Source: Hepatocystis sp. ex Piliocolobus tephrosceles (taxonomy: Eukaryota; Apicomplexa; Aconoidasida; Haemosporida; Plasmodiidae). Taken from it: a stretch of 21,154 bases of DNA. The DNA lies in contig CABPSV020000158.1 of the NCBI GenBank assembly GCA_902459845.2, positions 4,469-25,622 on the forward strand. The letters run 5' to 3'. The notes below the pieces were generated by a model. The model had not been told where the DNA came from and did not search any database. It saw only the letters and a list, made by a program, of their open reading frames with translations. The translations under genes were made by a program, and so were the position numbers. Positions 8,987-18,122 of this stretch are shown piece after piece. Each line of letters begins with the position of its first letter. Position 1 is the first letter of the stretch.

Positions 8987-10189
8987 TTAATTTTTGTATC
9001 CTCTAGACTTTCTTCTTCCTCTAGCCTTTTCAAATTTTCTTCCTTTTGAACGGACATATGGTCTAGCTTTGGATTTAGGTTGACCTGGTGCTTTACCGAA
9101 ATGCTTTTCAGCTGTCCTTGCTTTAGTTGGACCTCTTAAAAGTACACATTTGCGTCCAGTTGGGTGTTTCAATGCTAACTCGTCAAAAGTTAAACACTCT
9201 CCACCTGCATCAATAATTCTTTTTCTAGCTCCTTCAGTAAATCTCAATGCACATACTTTTAATTTTTTAACTTTAAATAATCTTATATCATCTAAAAAAA
9301 GACGTATAAAATTGGAAATCGGAAAAAATATATATGTTTACATATAGGCAAATAAGGGAAACGTATATATATATATATATATATGTATATTGAAAAAATG
9401 TAATAAACATGAATTTTTTTTTTGTTTTATTTTTGAGTAAATTACAATTTAAAAAAAAAATAACAAATAAAAAAAAAATAATGCATGAATAATATCAGAA
9501 CGTTCTACCATCTCCATGTGTTGTGTCAGAAGACCGTCGTGATACGTAGAAACTGAATCATCATTTATATTCATTATATGCACAAAAGTATTATATATGT
9601 AAACATGTATAAATAAAATGCTATGTGAGGCAAATTATTTTTTTTTTTTTTTTTATTGTTATTACCAGTTATTGTTCCAACTACAACTGCTATACTGTCA
9701 GGGTGTTTAAGCATATGTTTTTGTAATTTTGATAATGACAATGGGACTTTAAATCTTTTAGGCATAATAAGTCGTTTAGCAATTATTTTGTTAAATTTTT
9801 TATCAGTTCTCCTTGCTAAATATTGATAAAGTTTTACTAATATCTTCAGATACGGGTTTTTGGAAACCAGGTGCTTTCTTCCATGCTTTTTTGTTCTACC
9901 TACATTTTTAAGTGCGATAGCCTTAAGAAAAAAATAGGAGAAAAAAAAAAAATATATGTACATATATTTCCACAACAATATGTATATGCAAAACGGTTTA
10001 AAAAAAGTATAAGAGTAAAAATATGCATATATATAAAGGTACATATATACTTTGTTTCAATGCTGTTGAGCATTTTATTATAACAGTTAACAAATAAAAT
10101 AACTCTTCATATTAAAACAAAACTAAGAACTATACATACGCATACAAACATATGTACTGTTTTACAAACGTAACATATTTACTTACCAT
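8987..10189 (-). CDS. RPL18: 60S ribosomal protein eL18, 187 aa, three exons
   Basis: eL18 is a structural protein of the large cytosolic ribosomal subunit. Exon 1 is only the ATG (10189-10187), followed directly by donor GTAAGT. Exon 2 is 9921-9666 (acceptor TTCTTAAG, donor GGTAAT). Exon 3 is 9291-8987 (acceptor TTTTTTAG, stop TAA). Phases fit (3+256+305 nt), and the second junction makes the Asp of GTIT-DDIRLF. Length equals the family norm (human 188). Conserved family segments include [33 protein letters not shown] and the C-terminal [20 protein letters not shown] followed by YKN. Intron 1 is 265 nt and intron 2 is 374 nt; intron 2 carries a box C/D snoRNA. The gene is head-to-head with eL20, so the two probably share a promoter region. 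Confidence 0.96.
9485..9574 (-). ncRNA. Box C/D snoRNA in eL18 intron 2, SNORD35/snR73-like
   Basis: Box C/D snoRNAs guide 2'-O-methylation by fibrillarin. On the minus strand the order is: stem ATGAATA (9574-9568), box C ATGATGA (9564-9558), box D' CTGA (9529-9526), a degenerate box C' (AGATGG, about 9513-9508), box D CTGA (9498-9495), and closing stem TATTCAT (9491-9485). The 7-bp stem is perfect, with 3-nt spacers on both sides. The guide one base upstream of box D' is complementary over 12 nt to AGACCGUCGUGA, a nearly universal segment of large-subunit rRNA in helix 93 of the peptidyl transferase centre. The box+5 rule points to the first C of ACCG, by my alignment yeast C2959, the site of snR73/human SNORD35. 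Release from the spliced intron lariat is inferred from its position. A target for the guide upstream of box D was not identified. Confidence 0.88.
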
Positions 10190-10614
10190 ATTTATCAATC
10201 AGTTTTACATATAAAAAATTATAAAAAAAAAATATATACTTTTAAAAGCAAGGATACTTATACAATAAATGCGTTAAAACTTATTTTTAATAAAAGAGAA
10301 AATATCAAGTTATTTCTCTTATAAATATGTTTTTTAATTATAAAAATATAATTTTATATAAAAAAAAGTTTCAAAAAAAAAAAAAAAGAAATGTTCTTTT
10401 TAAAAAAAAATAATGTTTTTGTTTTTAAAATAAAATATAATATTAATTTTTTTTTTTTTTTTATATTATATATAATGCTTATGTAAATATATATAGTTGT
10501 TTGGATTTGTACATGTATATAATTTTTGATAACATAAAATTGCAATATATATAATATATGCTTTATGTTATATTAATTGTTCCTTTTAATATGTAGTATA
10601 AATAAACATAGCTT

Positions 10615-10650
<36 letters not shown>

Positions 10651-11158
10651 CAATAATATATCAACCCTACAAGGGGTGTTTTTTTGCAATAATCTCTTTT
10701 ATAACAATTCTTTGTTAAGTGTATAAAGGGATAATTATTATGCATATATGTTAAATGTTTTCGTATGGTTAGTATATACATATTGTGCGTATATTTATAT
10801 ATGTAAGTACAAATTATATATGTTAAATAGTTCGTTTTAACGCTTTATGAAGAAAAAAAAAAAAAAAAAAAGCCTTAATGCAACACAACTAGCTTTTAAT
10901 AAAATAAATAGTGCTTAAAGGTTTGACTTGAATGTATATATATATATATATAAAAATATACAATGTAGTACATTTTAAATATATGCACTTGCTATTTTTT
11001 TTTTTTAATGTATAATATGGTGTCCTATATTTAAAAATAAAAAGGGTATATTTTTATTAATACAGTACAGCACTACATATGCTAATATAGTTCATATATA
11101 CATTAACACAACATTTTTTTTTTTTTTTTTTTTTCTTCCTTTTTGCCTCGTAAATATT

Positions 11159-11189
<31 letters not shown>

Positions 11190-11821
11190 TTAAATGTACG
11201 TATAATTGTATACATAAACATTAATTCAAAGTATATATTTTTTTGTAATACATTTTACATATACAATATTTTATGTATGAGTATGTATACACAAGTATTT
11301 TTTCAAAAAATCATTTTATTTTAATTTTTTCTGTTTTAATTTTTTGAAGGGCAAAGCTATATAAAAAAAAATTTATTTTTAAACCCAAATAATAACAAAA
11401 GAAGTAAAAAAGAAGAAAAGGAAAGAAAAGCAAATTAGTATAAGAAAAATAATAAAATTACTAAAAGAACGACATAATATAAATCAAATAAATTCAAATT
11501 TTAAAAAATCTTGAAACCATTACTTTTTTTTTTTTTTTTCTACTATCATTCCTAAGTAATAAAAATAATTTGTTTTATTTATTTATTTTTTTTTTGTATA
11601 TTCGTACAAGTAATTTTACATGTAGTTGTATATATATAAATATATATATATATAAATTTGTAAGTGAAAATACGATTTACTACTTATTAATAAGTACATG
11701 TGACTAATTATTAGAGTGACTCTTTACTTGAATAAAAAATTAATTAGCACTAGATAAAACAAATATATGTTTATATTAATTCAACTTTTTACTTTTTATT
11801 TTTAGTTTATTGAATTTAAAA
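10190..11821. promoter_or_regulatory. Shared upstream region of divergent eL18 and eL20 genes
   Basis: About 1.6 kb separates the two start codons, so it should hold both promoters and 5' UTRs. It contains (TA)n tracts, several A- and T-runs, a purine-rich stretch at about 11396-11475 before eL20, and a short hairpin ACCCT/GGGGT followed by T7 at about 10665-10685. An acceptor-like TTTTTATTTTTAG just before the eL20 ATG could mark a 5' UTR intron. No specific factor site can be assigned. Confidence 0.5.
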
Positions 11822-12973
11822 ATGCCAAAAATTTTAGATAGGTCATTAAGAACGAATGTAAGTAACACAAAAATATGAATAAGATATATTTATTATATGT
11901 TTTATTAAATTATGATTATATATATATATATATATATACTACGTTTTGCAAGACTATGTAAAGATTATTTCTTTTTAAATGCTTAGTTTTGTATACATGT
12001 TTGACAAAATAAAGTGATTGTGAAAAAAAAAAAAAAAATATATACACAGACCCCAGCGTTTTATGTTTTACCACATGTTTATATAAATACATTTATACTT
12101 ATCTCTCTGCTTCCTCTTGTCATTATATACACATATATACATATAGGTGTGTGTGTGTGTATGGTTATACGTATAAGTTTCTATTACATTATTATTATGT
12201 AGTTTAGAGTAACGACCGTTTTTTGTATTATATTGACACATTTTATTTAAACATGACAAAAAGAAACATATTTTGATTTTTCGTTTATTCACATTTTTTT
12301 TATTTTATTTTATTTTTTATTTTTTTTTATTTTTTATTTTTTTTTATTTTTTATTTTTTTTTATTTTATTTTATTTTTTATTTTTTTTATTTTTTATTTT
12401 TTTTATTTTTTATTTTTTTATTTTTTTTATTTTTTTGGTATTTGTTTTTCGCAGATAAAACAATTCCATATTGTTGGAAGAGCTACCCCTACTGAGAAGG
12501 ACAAGAACCCAACCGTGTATAGAATGTGCATTTTTGCAAAAAATGACACTAATGCAAAATCAAAATTTTGGTATTTTATGAAAAGAATAAACAAAATAAA
12601 AGAATCTAATGGTGAAGTATTAGCATGTGAACAATTAAAAGAACAACAACCATTTAGAATAAAGAATTATGGTGTGTTATTAAGATATTCAAGTAGAACC
12701 GGTACACATAACATGTATAAAGAGTTTAGAGATACGACAAAAGAAGGAGCTATCGCTCAATTATATTCTGAAATGGCTGGAAGGCATCGAGCAAGAGCTT
12801 CTTCAGTTAGCATAATCAGAATATCAGAAATCCAAAAATCACTTGTTAGGAGACCTCATATTAAGCAATTACTTAAAAAGAAATTAAGATTCCCTGCTTT
12901 ACATTTACCAACATTAAACAAAGAATTTAGAAGAAAATTTGCATCAAAAAGACCAGTTACATATCGTATGTAA
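11822..12973 (+). CDS. RPL18A: 60S ribosomal protein eL20 (L18a), 184 aa, two exons
   Basis: eL20 is a large-subunit ribosomal protein. Exon 1 (11822-11857) encodes 12 residues, MPKILDRSLRTN, and ends at donor GTAAGT. Exon 2 (12455-12973) follows the acceptor TTTTTCGCAG and continues in phase 0 with IKQFHIVGRATPTEKDKNP. Family hallmarks are YRMCIFAKN, KSKFWYFMKRINKIK, GVLLRYSSRTGTHNMYKEFR, RHRARA, RRPHIKQ and the end KFASKRPVTYRM. Length is close to human L18a (176 aa). The start is supported because the only upstream-exon solution that keeps frame with good splice sites begins at this ATG, which sits in an A-rich context. It is divergent from eL18, and co-expression is expected. Confidence 0.95.
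11858..12454 (+). other. eL20 intron, 597 nt, with T-rich repeat
   Basis: The boundaries are GTAAGT and TTTTTCGCAG. It includes a (TG)n stretch near 12146 and, at about 12297-12437, a T-only tract broken by single A residues at quasi-regular spacing, immediately before the acceptor. No snoRNA boxes were found in it, unlike eL18 intron 2. Confidence 0.85.
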
Positions 12974-13870
12974 ATTGTGTGTTTTCTATTTTTTCTAATT
13001 TTTTTATTTATTTTTTTACTTTTTTTTTTTAATTTATTTATTTATTTTTTTATTTTATTTTACTTTTTTTTACTGTATAATTATATATTTGTTGAATTAT
13101 ATTGCAAACATTTATCATCTGGTATATTCATACAATTAACATATAAAAACTTAAATGAGGGAAAACATATAAAGTATATACACACATTTCTTCGCAATTT
13201 AAAATCTCTACAATTATTACTTTTTATATAAACAATTTTTTTTATTAAAACTTAAATATATTACTATTTGTTTTAAAGGTTTTATCATACCAAATTGCTT
13301 ACGTTAATATATAGTAATTAAATGAAAGTTTAACAAAAATAAAAATATATAGAAACAAAAAAAAAGTATTTACAATAGTACTATTTTATTTGTTTTATTT
13401 GTTTTTGTTTTTTTTTTTTTTTTTTTTTTACAGTCTTTACTAAATTTAATATAAATATTCTGCTCTTATATAATTTTTTTTTTTCCTTTTATATAGTAAA
13501 AACGTTATCACCACATGATAAATATATATTTTGATGTTGCTAAAAAAGTATTAACAAAAATATCTTAACCTTTAACTATTGAAAAATGTAAAAAAAAAAA
13601 AGCCATAGTTTAAAAAAATTGTAGTTATATAATTTACTTTTGCTACAACTTTATTGTTTTATATATTATTTTCTTCATGTTTAACATAGCTTTTTTATTT
13701 ATACATATTTATATATATACATATTTATATATATACATATTTATATATATACATATTAAAAATCTATTTTTAGCAAAATGAAGCAAAAAAAAAAAAATTA
13801 GTAAAATAAAAAATGTTTAAGTAATATAATTTTTTTTTTTTTTTTTTTTTAAATATACATTAACAGTAAG

Positions 13871-13904
<34 letters not shown>

Positions 13905-13978
13905 TATATTTTTTTATAAGTAACCATTTTGGCATTTTTTAAGTACTTATATATATTTAAGAGTTTTATATGTTTATT
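12974..13978. other. eL20 3' region and U6 upstream region
   Basis: T-rich sequence follows the eL20 stop, then a 16-bp minisatellite (13703-13757, unit ACATATTTATATATAT) and an A-run near 13874-13902. TATATAT at about 13950-13956 sits 23-29 bp before the U6 5' end, where a snRNA TATA box is expected. No other gene is seen. Confidence 0.6.
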
Positions 13979-14003
13979 GGCTCTCTTCGGAGATGCCGTT
14001 TGT

Positions 14004-14035
<32 letters not shown>

Positions 14036-14084
14036 GGCCCCTGCGCAAGGATGACACATGACGTTCGAGAAGGTTAACGATTTT
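13979..14084 (+). ncRNA. U6: U6 spliceosomal snRNA
   Basis: U6 forms the catalytic core of the spliceosome with U2. The 5' stem-loop closes on a UUCG tetraloop (GGC-TCTC-TTCG-GAGA-T-GCC). The universal central block follows: AAAATTGGAACGATACAGAG, the ACAGAGA box (14019-14025) that contacts the 5' splice site, the AGC catalytic triad (14031-14033), and the internal stem-loop CCCTGCGCAAGGATGACAC. The 3' end runs into T10 at 14081-14090, the RNA polymerase III stop. Length of about 106 nt matches U6 elsewhere. The 3' end is placed within the T-run. Confidence 0.97.
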
Positions 14085-14292
14085 TTTTTTTACTTTTTTA
14101 TTCAGGAACAAAATTAATTCACATTTTTTTATATTAAACAATCATTTATGATAATATTTTATTTTATTATTTTTTTTTTTTTTTTTAACATCAAACTTTT
14201 TTATAACAAATAAAATAAAATTTTTTTTTTTTTTAACTTTAGTTATACATTTAACTAATTTTTAATCTTATATTTTTATTTAATCCATTTTT

Positions 14293-14327
<35 letters not shown>

Positions 14328-15502
14328 TAAAAACTTAAAAACTTAAAAACATTTTGTCCAAATAAATATAAAATTTTAAAAATATATCTTTCATAAAAAA
14401 CCAAATCAAATTTCTTTTTTTTTTAACCAAATTGTTAACATGATTAAAAAATCAGTCATATTATTGTAAACTTTATATATATTTTTGTAATTTATTTAAA
14501 GAAATGGCTTTACCATATATATTATATGTGTTAATATATGTGATGAGCTTCATTCTTGATTATATAAAGGATGCAAAATATTTTTACATTATTTACTTAA
14601 AACCTTTAATGTGTATAATGAAATGATAGAGGTCACTAATGCTCTATTAAACAAACAATTTTTTGTTATTTTTAAACAAAAACGGTAGTCTGTTCTTATA
14701 AAAAAATTGACATATAAGTTAAAATATATAATATAAATGGCACTTTATGTGTGTGGTTACAATTTAAAATCGAATATGTATGTATGTATGTATGTATGTA
14801 CATATTTACTGACTGAACTATTCATTGTATATACGTAAAGATAAATAAAACATAATGCAATTTAATCAATTTATTCAATTTATACTAATTTATTAAAAGG
14901 AAATATCAATTCAGTTTTAATGTAATTTTAATGTAATTTTTAGTATAGGTGAATGTATTTAAAATAAATCGAAAATGCATTGCATTTAGTATATATATAT
15001 ATATATATACATATATTTAAGAGCAAAAAAAAAAAAAAAGAAACTCGTTTTTTCATAAAATTTATTTTTGAATTAATGCGAGTATAATGAAAAACAAAAA
15101 ATATTTAAAAACATTTTTAAAAAATTTGTATGTACATCATAAGCATATAATTATATCAATCTGTACTAAAACAAAAATATAACACTATCGGCTACTGACA
15201 AAAATATATACATATATATATACAAATGTAATATAATTTTATAATATACATACATAACACAATACTGTTATGCATTGGTTCTGTGTTATAGCATTTGCTC
15301 TTTGCGAAAAATATATTTTTCATACAAACAAAATAGGAGATTTTTTTTTTTTATTAATCTTAAACATAAATTAAATTTTATTTGTAATTTAAAAAAAAAA
15401 AAAATAAAGTACTTAATTAAAAATAAAATAAAAAAAAAAAGAAAATTTTAAATAATAAAATTACTAGCAAAAATGCTAAACAGTATAATTTAAATTTTGT
15501 AA
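14085..15502. other. Intergenic region between U6 and tRNA-Arg
   Basis: It holds T- and A-runs, a 10-bp AACTTAAAAA repeat near 14328-14350, a (GTAT)n microsatellite near 14778-14800, and one small ORF of note at 14504-14626 (listed separately). T-tracts read on the minus strand at about 15430-15460 may end tRNA transcription. Confidence 0.6.
14504..14626 (+). CDS. Candidate small membrane ORF, 40 aa
   Basis: ATG in the context AAAGAAATGG begins MALPYILYVLIYVMSFILDY, a plausible single membrane segment, followed by a Lys/Tyr-rich tail. The ORF is clearly richer in G+C than its flanks. No family recognised. ORFs of 40 codons are expected by chance somewhere in 21 kb of this composition, so this is only a candidate. 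It contains GTGATGA, a box C match, but no CTGA follows within a snoRNA's length. Confidence 0.25.
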   Translation: MALPYILYVLIYVMSFILDYIKDAKYFYIIYLKPLMCIMK

Positions 15503-15576
15503 TACCCCCGGCGGGATTCGAACCCGCAACCTTTGGATTAGAAGTCCAACGCGCTATCCAATTGCGCCACGAAGGC
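15503..15576 (-). tRNA. tRNA-Arg (anticodon UCU)
   Basis: This decodes AGA, a codon used repeatedly in the genes of this window. Read on the minus strand: acceptor GCCTTCG, D arm GCGC-AATTGGATA-GCGC, anticodon stem TTGGA/TCCAA with loop CTTCTAA (anticodon TCT at 15542-15540), T arm GCGGG-TTCGAAT-CCCGC, acceptor CGGGGGT and discriminator A. Box A and box B promoter elements are intact. There is no intron. The acceptor stem has three G-U wobbles (1-72, 4-69, 5-68), which is unusual. CCA is not encoded, as in eukaryotes. Confidence 0.97.
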
Positions 15577-15829
15577 TACATTATATATTTTGTTTAAATT
15601 AGATATTTACCGCTACATTTTTTTTTTTTTTATTTAAACAAAAAAATTAGGAATTATATATATACATATATGTATATATATATATTTACTGTTAATGTTT
15701 AAAACATTTTTTTTACAAGAATTTTGTATATGTACTTATTTATATATTTAAAAACATATATATGCAAATAATAATGTTATGCGCATTATGAGTATATTCA
15801 TTTTTTACCAAAATAAACAACATATAAAA

Positions 15830-15934
15830 ATGCAAGATATGTGGTACAAGCTAAAAAAACTTTTTATTACGATTTCTCATGTAGCATGTTTATTTTTTAT
15901 AGTCATTTGTAGTGTTTCCATACGTAAAAAATAA
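15830..15934 (+). CDS. Candidate small membrane ORF, 34 aa (52 aa if spliced)
   Basis: ATG in an AAAAATG context begins MQDMWYKLKKLF, followed by a hydrophobic span ITISHVACLFFIVICSVSI and a basic RKK end, which looks like a signal-anchored peptide. A donor-like GTAAAA inside the last Arg codon and the acceptor GTGTTGTAG at 16053-16061 would keep the frame and add a second hydrophobic stretch, ending at 16126. The minus strand here also has open frames, so coding strand is unproven. No family recognised. Confidence 0.27.
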   Translation: MQDMWYKLKKLFITISHVACLFFIVICSVSIRKK

Positions 15935-16950
15935 CAAATTTATATGTTTTATTTTTATTTTAATTTATTCCTTACTTTTTATTTTTTTACGCATAAATTT
16001 GTTAGCACATTAAACTAGTAACTTAAGACTACATATATATATATTTTTATTTGTGTTGTAGGATATATGATAATTGTTTTTTTTTTTTACAACAAAACAA
16101 TAATTACACTATGTGTAGTACGATAAGAAAAAAAAAAATGTAAATAGCTTAAGTGTTACATTTTTATCATATAAACAACTGAAAATATTTATATTTGTTG
16201 CACTATAAATAAGGTATGTTTTTAATGTATAAAATTTATACATTATTACAATTTTGACACTATTAAATTTTTTTTATTATTTATATTTTCCCATAGTATC
16301 GTCAAACTTGTGTGTTAACGTATATACATATGTATATATATATACACGTTAAGACTTAATATTTTTTAGATAAATATTTCGATATATATATATTTTTTTT
16401 TTTATTAAATAAAATTATAAAATATTAGTTTTATTATAATGGAGTTAATTTAAAAAAATAAAAATTTCAACGTTATTAAAAACTGCATAACTAAAAAATA
16501 TATATACACAACGGTTATATACATATATATATATATATATATTGTCCTTTGGATCTTATAAAGAACATACAAAACAAAAAAATAAAATATAAAACTTAAA
16601 AAAAAACATTGATTAAAATCTATGAATATTTATTTTTTTTATTTTTTTATTTACCTTTTGCTTTTTTTTCTTTTTTTACATCGTATTAAAAATAAATAAA
16701 AAGCTTTACGATGATTACTTGTTTAAAAAAAAAAATATAGCAAAAGATGTAATAAATAATTAAATATAAATAATACCTATAAATGTATATATGTATACGT
16801 GTTTTACCGTTCAACCTTTTAATGTGTATGTATAATAATAAACACAATATTACCATCAATTACATCTTTTTTGCTTAATAATTATATATACATACACATT
16901 TTAATATAAATGTAAATACATACATACATACATTTATATACAATAATAAT

Positions 16951-17090
16951 AAGTAAAAAAATAAATAAAAAAATAAACAAGTAAATAAACAAGTAAATAA
17001 ACAAGTAAATAAACAAAAAAAATAAACAAAAAAAATAAACAAAAAAAATAAACAAAACAATAACCAAGTAAATAAATAAACAAATGAATA
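16951..17090. repeat. AAATAAAC-type minisatellite
   Basis: 12-bp units AAATAAACAAGT (about three copies) grade into copies where AAGT is replaced by A-runs. Antisense open frames here encode only Phe/Leu-rich repeats. Confidence 0.75.
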
Positions 17091-17435
17091 ACTAAATAAT
17101 TAAAAAAGTTAAAAATTTAATAAAGTAGCACATAGACATATAACGGATGTTGTTTTTTTAATTTTATATTTTTAGATTATGACTAAATCAACTTAGGTGA
17201 AAGACGTTATATGTTAAAGTAACTACTTATTTAAAAGAAAGAAATGTATGAATATATTAATTTACATTATTAATAACATATTTCACAAAAAAAAAAAATA
17301 AAAAAAATTATATATAGTATAATTATATATGTATGTAGTATGTATATATAAAACTTTCTATGTTGTTACATAATAAATAATATAAGAATATACATACATA
17401 ATTTTATATATTGCACATAAGTTTATTTAAAATAG

Positions 17436-17468
<33 letters not shown>

Positions 17469-17650
17469 TTATACTTATATTTATATTATTGTCTTTTTAT
17501 TTATTTTATTTTTTTTTTCCTTTTCCTTTTTTTTTTTTTTTTTTTTTTTATAACAATGACTAGTAATATAATTTAAATTTAAAAGAAGAAGCAAGAAATC
17601 AAGAAAAAGAAAAATAAAAAAAAAAATAAAAAATAATTAGGCTACATTTG

Positions 17651-17780
17651 ACTATATAATACTATATAAAACTATATTATACCGTATAAAACTATATTAT
17701 ACTGTATAAAACTATATTATACTATATTATGCTATATTATACTATATTATGCTATATTATACTATATCAGACTATATTAT
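17651..17780. repeat. 10-bp minisatellite, 13 copies
   Basis: The units are ACTATATTAT with variants GCTATATTAT, ACCGTATAAA and ACTATATCAG. Periodicity is strict at 10 bp, close to one helical turn of DNA. It lies downstream of PiT. Confidence 0.85.
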
Positions 17781-17830
17781 AATAAACTATATTAAAATAT
17801 ACTCGTAAAATTATGAACAAAACATGTGAA

Positions 17831-17960
17831 CAAGCAAGCAATTAAGTAAGCAATTGAGTAAGCAATTAAGTAAGCAATTAAGCAAGCAATAAAGTAAGCA
17901 ATTAAGCAAGCAATTAAGCAAGCAATTAAGCAAGCAATTAAGCAAGCAATTAAGCAAGCA
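17831..17960. repeat. 12-bp minisatellite, about 11 copies
   Basis: The unit is AAGCAATTAAGC with T/C and A/G variants (AAGT, TTGAG, ATAAAG). It ends about 20 bp beyond the PiT stop codon, so it is probably transcribed within the PiT 3' UTR as a GCTTGCTTAATT repeat. Confidence 0.9.
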
Positions 17961-17978
17961 CATATTTTTTATGCAAAA

Positions 17979-18078
17979 TTATTTATGGGGAACTATTTCT
18001 AAAGGAACACCTGTATTTTTTGTAAAATATGAGGGGCTGTAAGTTGCAAAGGAAAAGATCATTGCAGTTACAGTTGCT

Positions 18079-18122
<44 letters not shown>

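Larger units (their letters stand above)
15577..17978. other. Intergenic region between tRNA-Arg and PiT
   Basis: About 2.4 kb, mostly (TA)n and A/T runs. Recognisable items are a candidate small ORF (15830-15934), a near-perfect hairpin with arms TTAACG/CGTTAA (16315-16352), and three minisatellites (about 16951-17090, 17651-17780 and 17831-17960). The last two lie in the PiT 3' flank. Confidence 0.6.

Noticed and set aside
8858..9049. 63-aa plus-strand ORF overlapping the eL18 3' end
   Set aside because: It is antisense to the eL18 C-terminal exon and includes a Lys run from poly(A).
9574..10044. 156-aa continuous frame as an eL18-like gene on its own
   Set aside because: Both ends are intron sequence. 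Only the middle (9666-9921) is coding; splice sites and phases join it to the flanking exons.
12273..12458. 61-aa Phe-rich open frame
   Set aside because: It is the T-rich tract of the eL20 intron read as codons.
14539..14545. GTGATGA as a box C of a further snoRNA
   Set aside because: No CTGA within a snoRNA's length downstream and no closing stem.
17831..17960. Regularly spaced repeats as a CRISPR array
   Set aside because: The repeats are directly contiguous with no spacers, in a eukaryotic genome; it is a minisatellite.
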